DNA of 64,000 bases from assembly GCA_965644295.1 (NCBI GenBank), contig CBFFRP010000645.1:62001-126000 (forward strand). The letters run 5' to 3'. This DNA comes from Paraphysomonas bandaiensis. Its lineage: Eukaryota > Chrysophyceae. Made by a program: the position numbers and the translations under genes. Under the pieces are notes generated by a model that saw only the letters and a program-made list of their open reading frames with translations, did not search any database and was not told the origin of the DNA. Shown here piece by piece: positions 1-12,100 of the stretch (positions are counted from its first letter, which is position 1; every line of letters starts with the position of its first letter).

Positions 1-3000
1 AATGGACCAGTGTGATCAGAAGTATGTTCCCATACAAGTGCATTTCCGCTATGTGTATCAATGTCAACTTTGACAGAATACGTATAGGTCTTCACACAAG
101 GATAAGATATATTATCCAGGCATTTTCCATAGAAACCATTATCAGACACGTAAATAGTGAGTACATCAGAATCACCATTGACGTCATTGCTATATATCTT
201 CGCAGACCTCAACGCTTTCGTTAATGCCTTCGGAGTTCCCCTAATACTCAGTCTGTGCGGAGTATCAACAACGAGACGCTGACACCCGCTCCGGGCAAGG
301 CCTGCAGATGATATATCTACATTTATCCCACTAGCAGAATCTATCCACAAGTCCAGATAGCCGATATCCAACATAGAAAGCGAAAAGTCTGTATCGCTGA
401 CGACAAATTCCGATAGAGGATTCACACTGGACGTTTGAATGCGTGCAGGACCACTGATGGAAGGTGCATCGTTCACCCAATCAATTGACACGCGCAGTGT
501 TGACTGAACTGCAGCATTGCTCTTATCAGACACATATACAGTGACTTCCTCTAATTCCACCACCTGCGCCCATTTGTTTCTTTGGCGTTCTTGATGAAGA
601 TACAATTCAATAGCAGATTCCGCTACATATGGCATATCCCACACATCGGACCAAACACCATAAAAGTTAGTCCTCGATTGATAGGACAATGAGGGTAAAA
701 AAGCAGCAAGTACGCCCGGGTCTCTTGAAGTCACAGATAAACATGATGCATTTGAAACAGTGATGTCGATTCCAAGCGGTATATCAGTTGGAAGTATAAT
801 ATATCCATATTGGGCACTTAGGGTGACACTAAGAGCGCGCAATCTCTCACGGCTAGTCTCCGACAACATGAACTCCGGGAATGCACATAACCCACCTTCT
901 ATGCAATAAAGATGAGACTCCGAAAAGTGCAGCATAGATATGTCTTTAGCCTCTTCAATGAAAAAAGATACTGTATCTGTAGTATACTCCACAGGCCCTA
1001 TACCACAAGGACCATCATCGCGAACTCGCATAGTTAATTCCACAGGTCCAGTGTAAAACTGAGACGAAACTACGCTAATGAGAAAATGCATATCTAGATC
1101 ACTATCTGATACACATCTCATCACAAACCCATCGCGATCCACAGACCGGCAAAGTGTAGAATTAACAATGACGAAATCAAAATTTGCATCAGTCTCTGTT
1201 ACGATGTCAATTATTTCGAATTCAAATGCTGTCGTTAGAGAGCAGGAACTCGTAGTTGTGTCCTCGCCATTAACAATTACTCTCATAAAACAGTCATTAT
1301 CCTCGACACAATAGCCATCACCATCATTTATGGATAACCTCAAGGTTGGGGGATCATTGACTTCGTGAAAAACAAAGGCAACCTGCGCTGAGTTCTGATT
1401 AGCGGTTGGGATCTCCGTCCCAACGGCGCTAATGATAGTGGCAGTGATATATGATACGCCACTAAAGTGCAATGATGGTTGAATAGTTATACCCGAGAAC
1501 GCTGTGACTAAGTCGAGAGATGTACCGGTCATATCCAATACCTCTTTCCCATTTTCTGATGTCGCCAATCTAATTCTCACACTATCAGGATTGGGTATAT
1601 TGGAGGTATTAAGCATTACCATATCATTCGTTTCTGAAGACAATACTCGAACAGTGACAAGAGAATTTACCCCCCAAGGCAGGTTTTTGAACTCAACAGA
1701 AGGCAGAGAAACAGATGCACCCTCCAGGGTAGTTATTACACGTTCTTCAAAAGCGAGATGCGGACTCAATTTAGTATCACTTGTCACAGAAATAGGAAAT
1801 ACACGATAATCGCTTGTATTATAAGTGTCATGTACAGTAGAAACCAAATAGTCTTCTCCAGTCCAGCTCAATGAACCAGCAATATAATCAGAAGTCGGTG
1901 CAGTGTACAAAGACCTCAAAAAGGCATGGTTAACTGCAGCAACGGTGCCCTTGAACTTCAGTCGCTTGGGTGCCAGCTCAATTATATCGCTGGTGCTGAT
2001 ACCAGAAATTACAAATGTACCGTGCTCTACCTCAAGAGCAACTGTCACTAAACCAGAGTCGTTGTCAGCATCTGAGAGAGACAAACTGCCTAAGCTTGTA
2101 GATTTTCCGGTAAATAATTCTCCGATTGAGCCGTGAAAAACAGGACCGTCATTAACTGGAGAGATGACAATAGAGAAGTTTTGGGACGTGTGTTGGACAC
2201 CATTAGAAACATAGAGAGATGCACGCACAGTACCAATCGTGAGAATGTTTTCGTCCTTCGGGCATACATAAGCTATACGTGATAATATAGAGGTGATTTC
2301 TTCCGCAGTCCCATTGAATGACACTGACGGACCCTCCAGAGAACCGTACCTCAGTAACCCGTCCGATACCATGACTGTCGAGGTGAGAACATGCATATCA
2401 ACGTCTCTGACCAATACATTGAAAATATCTGTCACACTGTCTTCATTGACATAGAGTCTAGTTCCAGTCAAGGCGGTTATTTCGGGCACAACATCAGCTT
2501 CCGGTACAGCGACATCGACAGAAACAGTGTGAAATAACGACGGCTCATCCGCATCTTCAACTCTGAGAACTACGGTATCGAGTCCACCCCATGCAGTTGG
2601 GGTATAATAGCGCACTAAACCCAGAGCATCATTGACAACATGGATAGGGGCAACAAACCACAAACTACAACCATCCACATCGTCGCAGTGATTCTCTAGC
2701 TGGCCAATATTTAGCATGTCACTGGCAGCAGTGGATATATTCAAAATTCCGTACTTCGACTGTAATCGAACCCTGACTGCATTTGATGAATACGACAAGC
2801 CTCTATCGTGGACGTCAACATCGTCCACTACACATGACGCGACTACAGCACGGTCCTCAGTACCTAATTTAAAATCAGACTGAAGACAAGTTACAACTGG
2901 AGGGTCATTCACTGGAGAAATGTAGATATCAAACGCGTGATTCACTGAAGAGCTCCTGACATCACATGACACCCCACTAGCTTGACAGGTAGTCAGATCA

Positions 3001-6000
3001 ACTACACTTTCTGGAACCAAAACAGTGACAACGATTTCGCCACTGGGTGCCACATCCGAATTAACATTAGAAAGAGGAACAACAGAAACATTTTCGAATA
3101 CTTTAACAATGTGGGCACACTCCGCCTCAACAGATGCGACTGCCTCTGTTATCAGTACAGACCAATCAAGAGAACTATAGTCGATAACGACATCAACAAA
3201 ATCGCGGGGCCAAGTTATTTTAACCGAACATAGTGCACTTTTGAGAGCGGAATCAAAAGAAAAGTTGAGACGAGGAAATGCAGAAACTTTGTCTTCAGTC
3301 ATTATCAAAACTGAAATGCCGTTCAAAAGTGGCTCTGCTGTCACTCCATTGATGAATACGCGAGTTGATGACGTGCTTACGGGCACATAATCTGCATTGT
3401 CGTCCAAAAACAAGGTAAATTGAATGCTGTCCTCAGCATCCACAGGAGACAAAGGAACGTATGAAATATACTGTAAGCCCGATCGCAAATTCTTTAAATT
3501 TCCTTTCACTGATAGGACTGGAGTATTGATTTCTGAAAGGGATAGTCCAAGCTTCGCCATATTTTTCAAATCACAATCCCATCTGCATAATACACACCTC
3601 CCCTCCAGAACATACCACTCATTTCGCGAATCTGCGTCTTCAATTCGAAGACCCAGTGAAGAAGTTTTATTCTCTGATAACACGTGTAAGAAACCGGGAG
3701 ATGAAACAACAGCCTTATCATCCTGTTCAACTATTACAACCGTCAGGTTTCTAACGGTTACCAGTGGGGTACCTAGAGTATATTTCCCACTACTGGTGTG
3801 AGTAGAAACACCGGAATAATAACCCAAATCAGAAACAGAAACAACAATAGTTGCTACACCAGAGAAGTTAGGGTAAGGAATATACATCAGCGAGCTGAGT
3901 GCTCTATTAATAGCTGATGGAGTACCACTGACTGCAATCAACCTAGCTCTTTCCCCACTCACTCCCTTCTCCCACCTAATGTCACTACTCGTCATTGTAA
4001 GATACCCAGCATATGTATCCGTGGCTTCATTAGCAGACACCGTAAATAAGGTAAGCATCATGACTTCGTTGGACCCCCCCACCTCAAAGTCGACGTCAGA
4101 AACGGCTATTCCATTCACATTGGTTTCTACATCTTCCAGTGTAATTAAACGAGGTGGCAGGGTAATTACAGGAGCATCATTGACTGGGTACACCACCACT
4201 CGTATAGTTACAGACTCTGCATACGACCCACTTGCGTCGTAGGCATCGATGACAATAGCATCTTCCCCGTTGGCATTCTGTAGAGGCATGTACAATATCC
4301 GCGATATCATATCATTGACAACGGTAACAGATCCTCGTATGTGAATGGAAGCGGTATCATCGTCTACCAACAAAACACTGTACGACTCAGGCACAACAAG
4401 AACCCCTCTATGAGCAGAAAGAGTAACATCTATCATGGAGTTGGTTTCATGGGCGTCAATGTCTGCGATAGCAATGACATTGCCAAGTGTAGACGAGCCG
4501 TCTTCTTCCAACTCGAGCAGAGTACCATTCAGGGTCAATATGCGAGGAGCATCGTTAACAGGCCGCAGATAAAACTCCATTGTTTTCGATGTCTGTTCTG
4601 AGAGTCCAATATTTGATTTAATATCATACTCTTCCACAGAAATAGTCACCGATGGGGTGGTCAGCCAATTGGTGTTGACATCAGCCAGCGGATAAAAAAG
4701 GAAACCCGATTCGAAGTACTTCAGCATGGTGGCTACTGACCCAACAATAGTTATATTCTGATTGTAGGTATTGTAGGTGTTAGTAGGGATAGTGCGTAAA
4801 TCGAGTTTTAGGGTTGATAAGTCGGCTGTGTACTTTAATAGGCCTAGGTGAGCAGTCACTTGAACTCTCAGCAGCGCCCCTGGAAGAGGATCCTTAACAA
4901 AAAAATTGACCCTCTCAATCACGATAGGTACATCTTCCCAGCCCCACTGAGACGAAGGAAAGCCTTGTATAAGCGGTGCCATGGCGTCCCGTACCACATT
5001 CAAAGTTATAGCACAGGTGCTGCTTGCCTCAACCGAACTCGAGGTATCGATAATTAGGAAATCCTGGTTGATTTGTGGAGGAGCAGTGTACTCAACCCGC
5101 GCCAGAGCGTAATTAACAGCGTTAAGTGGACCACTGAGCGTTATCACTGACACTGGACTATATTCCCGGTATATTACGTCAACAGTTAACGAGTGCGGTA
5201 AAACGTCAGCATGAGTCACAGAGAGGTTGCCACTGTTCGTCTGTAAGCTGACGGAGACATAAACCATCTGATTTTCGGCCAAAACTTTAACTTTCGACAG
5301 CGGTGTTCCAAGCGAGAGACTGTGCAGAGCTAGCTTAGTGGTAGATTCATGAACTGTGATCGTGACAGCATTACTACCATCCTCATTGCATGAGACAGAA
5401 GGGATTACGGGCAACGGCTCCACGACACCCAGTACAATGGCATCATATCGTGCACCATTTGGGGCCTCAACGGTTACGGTAATTACGTCAATACCCCCCA
5501 TGTACTTGTTAAACCCATTAAGAGGAATATATGCTACGGTACTGAGCACAGAATTAATGTCCTCAATTGTACCTTCAATTAGACATGTGTTGTTTGTGCA
5601 CGTACCCACCGTCACCATACCATACTTTACTTGCAGTGATAATGAGACAACAACACCCTTTTCTAGTACCGAATCTGAATCATGAAATACAGCACTCCAA
5701 GATGTGTATGAGTCTTGATCACACCATATGCGGTTAGGAGATTCAATATACGGGGATTCTTTTGCTTCTTCCATATGAATGAGAATAGTACCACTAACAG
5801 TATCATTTAGTGTTACTTTAACACCATTTTTTATATAATAACTTTCAGCAGTAATACTAATTTCATCATAGTTACTATTCTCATCATTTCCTATATATGT
5901 CACATATGATAATGCCTGTTGTATAGATGGAAGTGTCCCTGATATGAATAATGTGCTATCTCCTAATATATTACCATTCAAATACTTAATATTTATATCA

Positions 6001-6293
6001 TCAGATAAGTGTATATATCCATAAGATATATTAATATGTACCCTTACTTGATAATTGTGATAATGTATAGAATGATTATATGTATCTATATGAATAGAAT
6101 TAATAATACAATGTTGTTGTTTATGATATTGAACTTCTTTATATATTTCATTTTTTAATTGAACTTCATATTGAACTTCATGAAATACTTCATTTTTACA
6201 TTGTATATTGGAGGGTATGGATAATTGTAACTGAGCTGTAACAGTACTATATATTGTGAATGTAATGAGATAGAATAGAAGTATATGATGCAT
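1..6293 (-). CDS. giant secreted cadherin-like tandem-repeat protein (3' end beyond window)
   Basis: I read one minus-strand frame from ATG 6293 to base 1 without a stop: at least 2,097 codons, no intron, C-terminus outside the window. The N-terminus (MHHILLFYLITFTIYSTVTA, then QLQ) looks like a cleavable signal peptide. The rest is a tandem array of roughly 125-residue beta-rich domains. Their joins carry the motif VNDAP or VNDPP near 4550, 4170, 2900, 2140, 1345 and 470, and a recurring VN(H/Y)AL..(L/V).Y.(A/P)P motif within each. Acidic DVD/DAD motifs suggest calcium binding. Proteins built like this (cadherin-like or tandem-95 repeats) are usually extracellular adhesins; that function is inferred. 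The first ~180 codons are very AT-rich and the remainder is not. A gene with no intron is unusual here, where most genes carry several. Head-to-head with the EF-hand gene. Confidence 0.85.
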   Translation of the reverse strand, partial: MHHILLFYLITFTIYSTVTAQLQLSIPSNIQCKNEVFHEVQYEVQLKNEIYKEVQYHKQQHCIINSIHIDTYNHSIHYHNYQVRVHINISYGYIHLSDDINIKYLNGNILGDSTLFISGTLPSIQQALSYVTYIGNDENSNYDEISITAESYYIKNGVKVTLNDTVSGTILIHMEEAKESPYIESPNRIWCDQDSYTSWSAVFHDSDSVLEKGVVVSLSLQVKYGMVTVGTCTNNTCLIEGTIEDINSVLSTVAYIPLNGFNKYMGGIDVITVTVEAPNGARYDAIVLGVVEPLPVIPSVSCNEDGSNAVTITVHESTTKLALHSLSLGTPLSKVKVLAENQMVYVSVSLQTNSGNLSVTHADVLPHSLTVDVIYREYSPVSVITLSGPLNAVNYALARVEYTAPPQINQDFLIIDTSSSVEASSTCAITLNVVRDAMAPLIQGFPSSQWGWEDVPIVIERVNFFVKDPLPGALLRVQVTAHLGLLKYTADLSTLKLDLRTIPTNTYNTYNQNITIVGSVATMLKYFESGFLFYPLADVNTNWLTTPSVTISVEEYDIKSNIGLSEQTSKTMEFYLRPVNDAPRILTLNGTLLELEEDGSSTLGNVIAIADIDAHETNSMIDVTLSAHRGVLVVPESYSVLLVDDDTASIHIRGSVTVVNDMISRILYMPLQNANGEDAIVIDAYDASGSYAESVTIRVVVYPVNDAPVITLPPRLITLEDVETNVNGIAVSDVDFEVGGSNEVMMLTLFTVSANEATDTYAGYLTMTSSDIRWEKGVSGERARLIAVSGTPSAINRALSSLMYIPYPNFSGVATIVVSVSDLGYYSGVSTHTSSGKYTLGTPLVTVRNLTVVIVEQDDKAVVSSPGFLHVLSENKTSSLGLRIEDADSRNEWYVLEGRCVLCRWDCDLKNMAKLGLSLSEINTPVLSVKGNLKNLRSGLQYISYVPLSPVDAEDSIQFTLFLDDNADYVPVSTSSTRVFINGVTAEPLLNGISVLIMTEDKVSAFPRLNFSFDSALKSALCSVKITWPRDFVDVVIDYSSLDWSVLITEAVASVEAECAHIVKVFENVSVVPLSNVNSDVAPSGEIVVTVLVPESVVDLTTCQASGVSCDVRSSSVNHAFDIYISPVNDPPVVTCLQSDFKLGTEDRAVVASCVVDDVDVHDRGLSYSSNAVRVRLQSKYGILNISTAASDMLNIGQLENHCDDVDGCSLWFVAPIHVVNDALGLVRYYTPTAWGGLDTVVLRVEDADEPSLFHTVSVDVAVPEADVVPEITALTGTRLYVNEDSVTDIFNVLVRDVDMHVLTSTVMVSDGLLRYGSLEGPSVSFNGTAEEITSILSRIAYVCPKDENILTIGTVRASLYVSNGVQHTSQNFSIVISPVNDGPVFHGSIGELFTGKSTSLGSLSLSDADNDSGLVTVALEVEHGTFVISGISTSDIIELAPKRLKFKGTVAAVNHAFLRSLYTAPTSDYIAGSLSWTGEDYLVSTVHDTYNTSDYRVFPISVTSDTKLSPHLAFEERVITTLEGASVSLPSVEFKNLPWGVNSLVTVRVLSSETNDMVMLNTSNIPNPDSVRIRLATSENGKEVLDMTGTSLDLVTAFSGITIQPSLHFSGVSYITATIISAVGTEIPTANQNSAQVAFVFHEVNDPPTLRLSINDGDGYCVEDNDCFMRVIVNGEDTTTSSCSLTTAFEFEIIDIVTETDANFDFVIVNSTLCRSVDRDGFVMRCVSDSDLDMHFLISVVSSQFYTGPVELTMRVRDDGPCGIGPVEYTTDTVSFFIEEAKDISMLHFSESHLYCIEGGLCAFPEFMLSETSRERLRALSVTLSAQYGYIILPTDIPLGIDITVSNASCLSVTSRDPGVLAAFLPSLSYQSRTNFYGVWSDVWDMPYVAESAIELYLHQERQRNKWAQVVELEEVTVYVSDKSNAAVQSTLRVSIDWVNDAPSISGPARIQTSSVNPLSEFVVSDTDFSLSMLDIGYLDLWIDSASGINVDISSAGLARSGCQRLVVDTPHRLSIRGTPKALTKALRSAKIYSNDVNGDSDVLTIYVSDNGFYGKCLDNISYPCVKTYTYSVKVDIDTHSGNALVWEHTSDHTGP

Positions 6294-6904
6294 TAGAAAA
6301 AATATTTTTTCTATTCAATTTCGTTAATTCATGATATGATAGATGTTGATAATGATTGATTTGAATTATGTTTAAATGAAGTGTGTTCTATATGCAGGAG
6401 TTATAAATATGGAGAGATGCAACTGGTTTATAGGTACGTATAGTTCTATATACAGTCTACTCTATAGACCGAGCAGTTGTGGTACAAACTGAACTAAACT
6501 GCTGTACAAGTAACGTAGCAACGTAATTATTATACATACGATAATCTCTATATATTAATATTCTACGTATTTTTCCATATAATACAGTTTCCTTTCATAT
6601 CCCATTCTATAAATCCAGAGATTTATACATAAAACCTTTCGATTTTATATAAAAATACTTCCTCTCTGCAAAATATATGGGATTTCCCTATAAAAATACA
6701 TATAGAATTGGCAGTTACGGTAGAGTCCAGTGTACATACATACATACGCACTGCTATATATATACATCTATCAGCACTTCAATGCAGAGCACTCAACTAA
6801 ACATATACACATATATCCATCAAACAACTTATATATATAAGTATAAGCATCATATCCTCTCTCTATATGCAAGATATCATCTCTCTATAACATAATACAC
6901 TATA
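6294..6904. promoter_or_regulatory. 611-bp interval between two divergent start codons
   Basis: This AT-rich interval separates the ATG of the adhesin-like gene (minus) from the ATG of the EF-hand gene (plus), so it must hold both promoters. TATA-like TTTATATAAA lies near 6644-6655, and a short CATA run lies at about 6733-6748, upstream of the EF-hand start. No coding potential seen. Confidence 0.5.
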
Positions 6905-8741
6905 ATGGGAGGTGCATCAGGCAGACAATACATTATTGAAGAACAACTCAAACCCAGGTACATATTCCTCACTCTCTCTCTATGTATATCTCACATTATA
7001 CATACAGTGATGTCTCTGATATACCAGATGGTGATTGGGAAGCTGCTAAAAAAGAAGTGGAAAGATTACGTAATTTAATATGTCAAGTATGTTAACTGTT
7101 TCTTATAGTACACTCCTGTATATAGCAGTATATTCATTATATAACAGTTAAACTGTAGGTTGATTGTAATATGTTGGATGAAATTGAAGAAGTTGAAGCA
7201 ATCAAATCAAAACCTAAACAAGAATTACATTTAGGTATAATGTTTTCAATATTAAATTTGATATGAAATGATAATTATGATATATAGAATCAACACCAGC
7301 AGCTGCAAGTGCTGCTGATTCAACATTTGGTGATGAAGAAGATTGTATTATTGCACCTCCTGTATCTGCTACGCTTAGTAAACAAGAATCAAATGACGTA
7401 TACAACATTTTATTTTGTTTTTTGTATTTAACTAATATGATATTCTTCAGGTCAGTCGTATGATGAATCTTCTTTCAGAAGTGAAGTCGAAAATCTACGA
7501 GGTACAAACTACATACACATATTACCCCCAACTTGCTAAAAGTAATTCAGAAAACTACAAATCTGAAGGCTGCGTTTGCACGTATGGATTCTGATTGGTC
7601 TGGGTACATCAGGTATGGATACGCTTTGTGGTTTGCAATGGTAAGTATTGGTATAGTCGTGAGGAGTTCAGAGAGACAATGAGCACGTTGGGTCTAGATA
7701 TAACTGACGAAGAGTTTGACCTTGTAAACAAGACATACCCACACAAAGAGGGTGTGGGAGAGGTGGACAAAGGCATTGGGTACTTAGAGTTTGTCAGCAT
7801 GCTCACGGGGAAGCTGACATATGTTCCTGGGGCAGGTATAGAAGTGCTTACACTCTTCTATACGTTTTATGCTACCCATTTTCAAGTGCATCTATATCTC
7901 GTGAATGTAGCGCTGTTTGTTTTATTAGATCCTCATTTTATGTTCTGCATCATCGTTAATTGGCCTGTGAACGATTCAGGTGAAGAAGATGAAGGCGATG
8001 ACTTATTCCGCGTGATTATGAAAGATGAAAAGGAACAGAAACCTCCAGCCGTTCCTGAAAATGGAGAAGCCATAGGAAGTTCAACCTCAGAAACAACCCA
8101 GTTGTGGGGAGATTACAGTGAAGCAAAAGTTAGTTTTGAATCTGTTCGTGGCTATTACTGACATAAGAGTCTTCTAGGCGAAGAGGGTCCGCGAGAAGGA
8201 GTTGCAGAAAATGTTCAACAAACGAGTATTTGATACATTTTACAATATGAAGGAGGCTTTTCACAACGTATATTGCAATTGAACTTTCTATGATGTATCT
8301 AATTTATCGACGTCTTAATAGGCTGATACGGATGGGTCTGGCTTTATCGAGAAGGAAGAGCTGAAAGCTGTATTGAAAGATACCATGAACATTGCTGCAA
8401 GTAGGAATGATAATACTACACGAGTGATAGCCTGCAATGCAGTTTTTGTACCATCTTATGTGTTTCACGCTTATGTTTTTGTTTGCAGGCGACGAAGAAG
8501 TCACGTTGCTCATTCAAGAATTTGACACGAATAAGGATGGAAAGCTTGCATATAATGAATTTGTAAAGTGTCTTCAAGTATGATGAATCCCTGATATCTC
8601 ATGCTTTAGTCATACTACTCATAATAATATTATATTATATCAATAACCTTCTCTCAGTACGAAGCTATCAGAGTTTTTAAAAGAACTTTTTCGAAATCAC
8701 GTGAACCAATCGTTATGTACATTAAGGAGTGTATTGCGTAG
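6905..8741 (+). CDS. EF-hand calcium-binding protein, 12 exons, about 366 aa
   Basis: Exons: 6905-6957, 7008-7086, 7159-7234, 7288-7397, 7451-7501, 7551-7612, 7657-7835, 7980-8128, 8178-8267, 8322-8400, 8489-8577, 8658-8741. They sum to 367 codons including TAG, all with GT-AG introns. Three canonical calcium loops are visible: DSDWSGYISREE (split by an intron, ~residues 137-148), DTDGSGFIEKEE (~285-296) and DTNKDGKLAYNE (~320-331). All have acidic residues at positions 1 and 12. A degenerate fourth hand (KTYPHKEGVGEVDKG...YLEF) follows the first. The N-terminal ~130 residues are charged and probably helical. This is a calcium sensor or buffer; the partner is unknown and I do not recognise the exact family. 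It converges on SEC16. Confidence 0.8.
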
Positions 8742-9133
8742 GCATAGGCACACATTTCTAAACTGAAACCATTTCATAATAGAGTGTGATGTGCAGTTAT
8801 TAGATGTGGGGTACTAGGTTTAGCGTCAATATTGTGGATGATGTGTACCAATTCACATTAGGCATGATATGTTGATGTTAATGTCAATATGGGATAGTTT
8901 AATAATACTTTGCTACCATGTAATAGTACCCCACCACTTCTTTAATTAACATGAAACTTATATATCGAATTGATGTTTAATATTACCAGAATCTTTCGGA
9001 ACTATAAAGATTGATTACTACTGACCGCTGAGGAATCTATGCTCTTATATCGGAAGTACTTTTCGTTTCTAAAGCTACTTATCGCTAGAAAATTCTTCAT
9101 GGTCATACACCTTTCTAATATAGTTAGTGAAGA
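8742..9133. other. short intergenic region between convergent genes
   Basis: About 390 AT-rich bases lie between the stop of the EF-hand gene and the stop of SEC16. They must contain both 3' UTRs and polyadenylation signals. I see no ORF, repeat or RNA gene. Confidence 0.5.
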
Positions 9134-12100
9134 CTACATAGGCGGAGGCGGGAAGGGTGAGTGTTGTCCGGGAGGCGGAGGCATTCCGTGTCCTCCAGCG
9201 GGAGATGTATTGGACGGTCCACCTTCAGCTGGTGGGGCGCCGCCAGAAGTACTTGTTCCTTGAGGAGAGGGAGTTGGGACAGGAGGGGTCCACACTTTCG
9301 GCGGGGCTTGTGCGGGTGGTCTGTTTCCTCCACTGGAGGGGGCGGGCTGAGCAGGTATTCTCACTGGTGGTGGAGCCATAAGTGAAGCCAGCGGGTCAGA
9401 GTTCGACGTTGCAGCTGCAGGGGCACCGTATGTCCTGGACGGAGGCGCCATTAGCGCTGCGAGTGGATCGTAGCCTCCACCTGAATCACTACTATCAGGA
9501 GCACCTAAACACACGAAAGCCGAATAAGTCATGCGATGAAAGCAATTCGTACGTAGTATCACCTGATGGAGGTGCAGGAGCTGCGGGTGCAGGAGCCATG
9601 ATCGGGGGTGGGGCATCTGCGGGATTCTTGTTTGCGTCTGGATTATTCTCATCCTGGTAAACTACATCAGACTATGTGGTAAGAAACACGCTTATCACCA
9701 TACCTCTGGAAATATCCACTTCCCCGTTGCCTTGTCATACACTGCATCCAAGCCTTGCCCCATATTTTCAGTCGTATCATGAGCATCCGGATATAACCAA
9801 CTCAGTAGTCCCTTTCGCACCTATGGAGAAAGGCATACTTGTCATCATACACAACTCTATACTAGAGGCAAAGTTGTCATCACGCACATTAGTGAGAACA
9901 TTTTTCCCTTCTGGATCAGATTTCTTGCCAGATGGGGAGCCCCCTGTAGCTGATTTCTTGGTGGTATTTGAGTCGAGGCTTGACTGCCGCTTATGAGACA
10001 GCTGCGCAGGGGCAGATTCAGGGGCACTCCGATGATCAGCAGGTTGACTACCAAACTGAGACATTCCACCTTCATTCGTTGACAGCGGTGGTTTGCCTGC
10101 AGAAAATTCGAATCAGTTAAAATGATCTGTTGATTTAACAAATACCGTCTAAAAAACCTGGCGAGTCAAGATTGCCTGTGGAATTACTGCTTTTAAGTCC
10201 ACCCACTGTATTCCCACCGAGACTACCCTGTGGGGGAGGGGCCATGGACCCTGCACCTGAAACAGGCGGGGAATAGTGTGACACCCCTAGTGGAGGCGCT
10301 TGTTGCACAGTGCTGGGCGGCTTTTCCAGCAGTGTAGACCCTCGGTCGCTAGGTCTGTCTTGCTGTCCACTTGCACTTCCATCTACCAGATCCTTAAGAT
10401 TAGGTGAACTAAATATGCTCCACACATTCTTCCATCCCGAAGTGGATGCACCATCTTGGTTGGACGATTCTGCCGCTGCACTTGCCTTCTGTATTGACAC
10501 AACTCCGTCTACGTAATCACTTTTAGGATACCGCAACAATGTCACTTTATAACATTTACCTCCTCCCCTTCCACCCGACAATCTATCAATGAGTTCATCC
10601 AGCATATGCACAAAACCCTTACTGAACCCAGGAGAGGGCTTGGCACCCCCTGATTGGTCACTCTGCTTTGACCCACTTGGAGGGGGACGACCTTTAGATT
10701 GCTTTCCTTCCCCAGCACTAGATGCGCTCAGCTGCACCAATGACTTCGCTTCCATCGCGTAACCAATGGCAGACTCTGTCAATCCCATATCTGCAAGGGC
10801 AATGGCTAAACGGACCTTGTACGGGCAAAAGGCGATGCGACACTTCAGCAAAGTCTCTTGTGACACTTTCAACAAAGACGATTTCGCATCACCTGCTGCA
10901 GCCGCAGCAGTATTACCACTGTTTTTGTCAGATGAGCCTAGTCCAAACATACTAGACAGTGCTGCTCCTGTCGAGGCAGAATTTTCGGAGCCAGAACCTG
11001 ACTCCACCCCACTCATCAAACACCACTCAAATATTTCTGTCATACGAATTGCTAGCATGCATCGAACATCCAACGCGGATTTCTTGCTCGCACTGGAAGG
11101 TGGTTTGTTGGCCGCGCCGGATGATGTTTCCTCAGCAAAACCTATCAGTGATATTTTTCCTCTGCCGTACAGAGAGCCACCCGATAAATATGCCACATGA
11201 GCTGCCATCACATCCTGCGTGTACATAAATCACTGTGCATATGACATCAAACGCACATATCGCGGGACCTACCCCTGATTCCTGTAAAATTCTATCCCCA
11301 ATATGTCTGACAAGTTGGCTCCAATCGCCAACTTTATTCGACAGCACAGCCGATAAGTTCCGCTTCCACAGGGATGAAGTGTCTTGGCCTGATGGTCCCT
11401 GACTTGGCGAGCTGGCAACAAAGGCTTTGCCGCCATGTTTCAGCGTCCCTTCAGCCTGGTTGGAATATATCAGAGATAGCAGATTCAAGCCGGACTGCTT
11501 CGGGAAGTGTTTATCAGCGTAAGCCCTTATAACAGCCTGATATGTGCTCTTGCCACAGACGCTACTAATAATGATGGCCAATGGCCAGTCTTCTGCATCT
11601 GTGGCGACATCAACAGCTTCACTGCGCCTTCCAGATAGAAGTAGACTTTCTATTCTCGCATATGTTTTCGCAAGCTCAGCTTGCCTGGTTTCGTCATTCG
11701 CAGCCGAGCGGCTCTGTTGTGCCGCGATGTGATTCATAAACTGTTGTAGTATAATTGCGTCATTTTCACCGGATGGGTCTATCTTTGCCTTTTCTCCCAA
11801 TAGAAGCTCGACAATTTTGAACTCCGGTGAATGAGTACCAGATGCAGCAGAATTAGAAAGGTCAGACATGGCCTGCAATGGCAATATAGTAAGAGTATTA
11901 CCGTCAAGGTTGCATGCAGTCGCGTTGAGCGTAATTAGCTACGAGTACTTACCGATCCCTTGAATTCCATCAAAATTAACAGAAGTTCCCATAACAATCT
12001 CTCCGACTCTGCAAAAGAGTGTGTACGTACCCCTAGATTTCTCCCCACCGCAGAAAAAGGGTTTTCAATTCGACTTTTTACAAAGTCAACAATATCATTT

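Noticed and set aside
1-5685. Multiple 60-125 codon plus-strand ORFs
   Set aside because: All are shadows of the continuous minus-strand reading frame of the adhesin-like gene.
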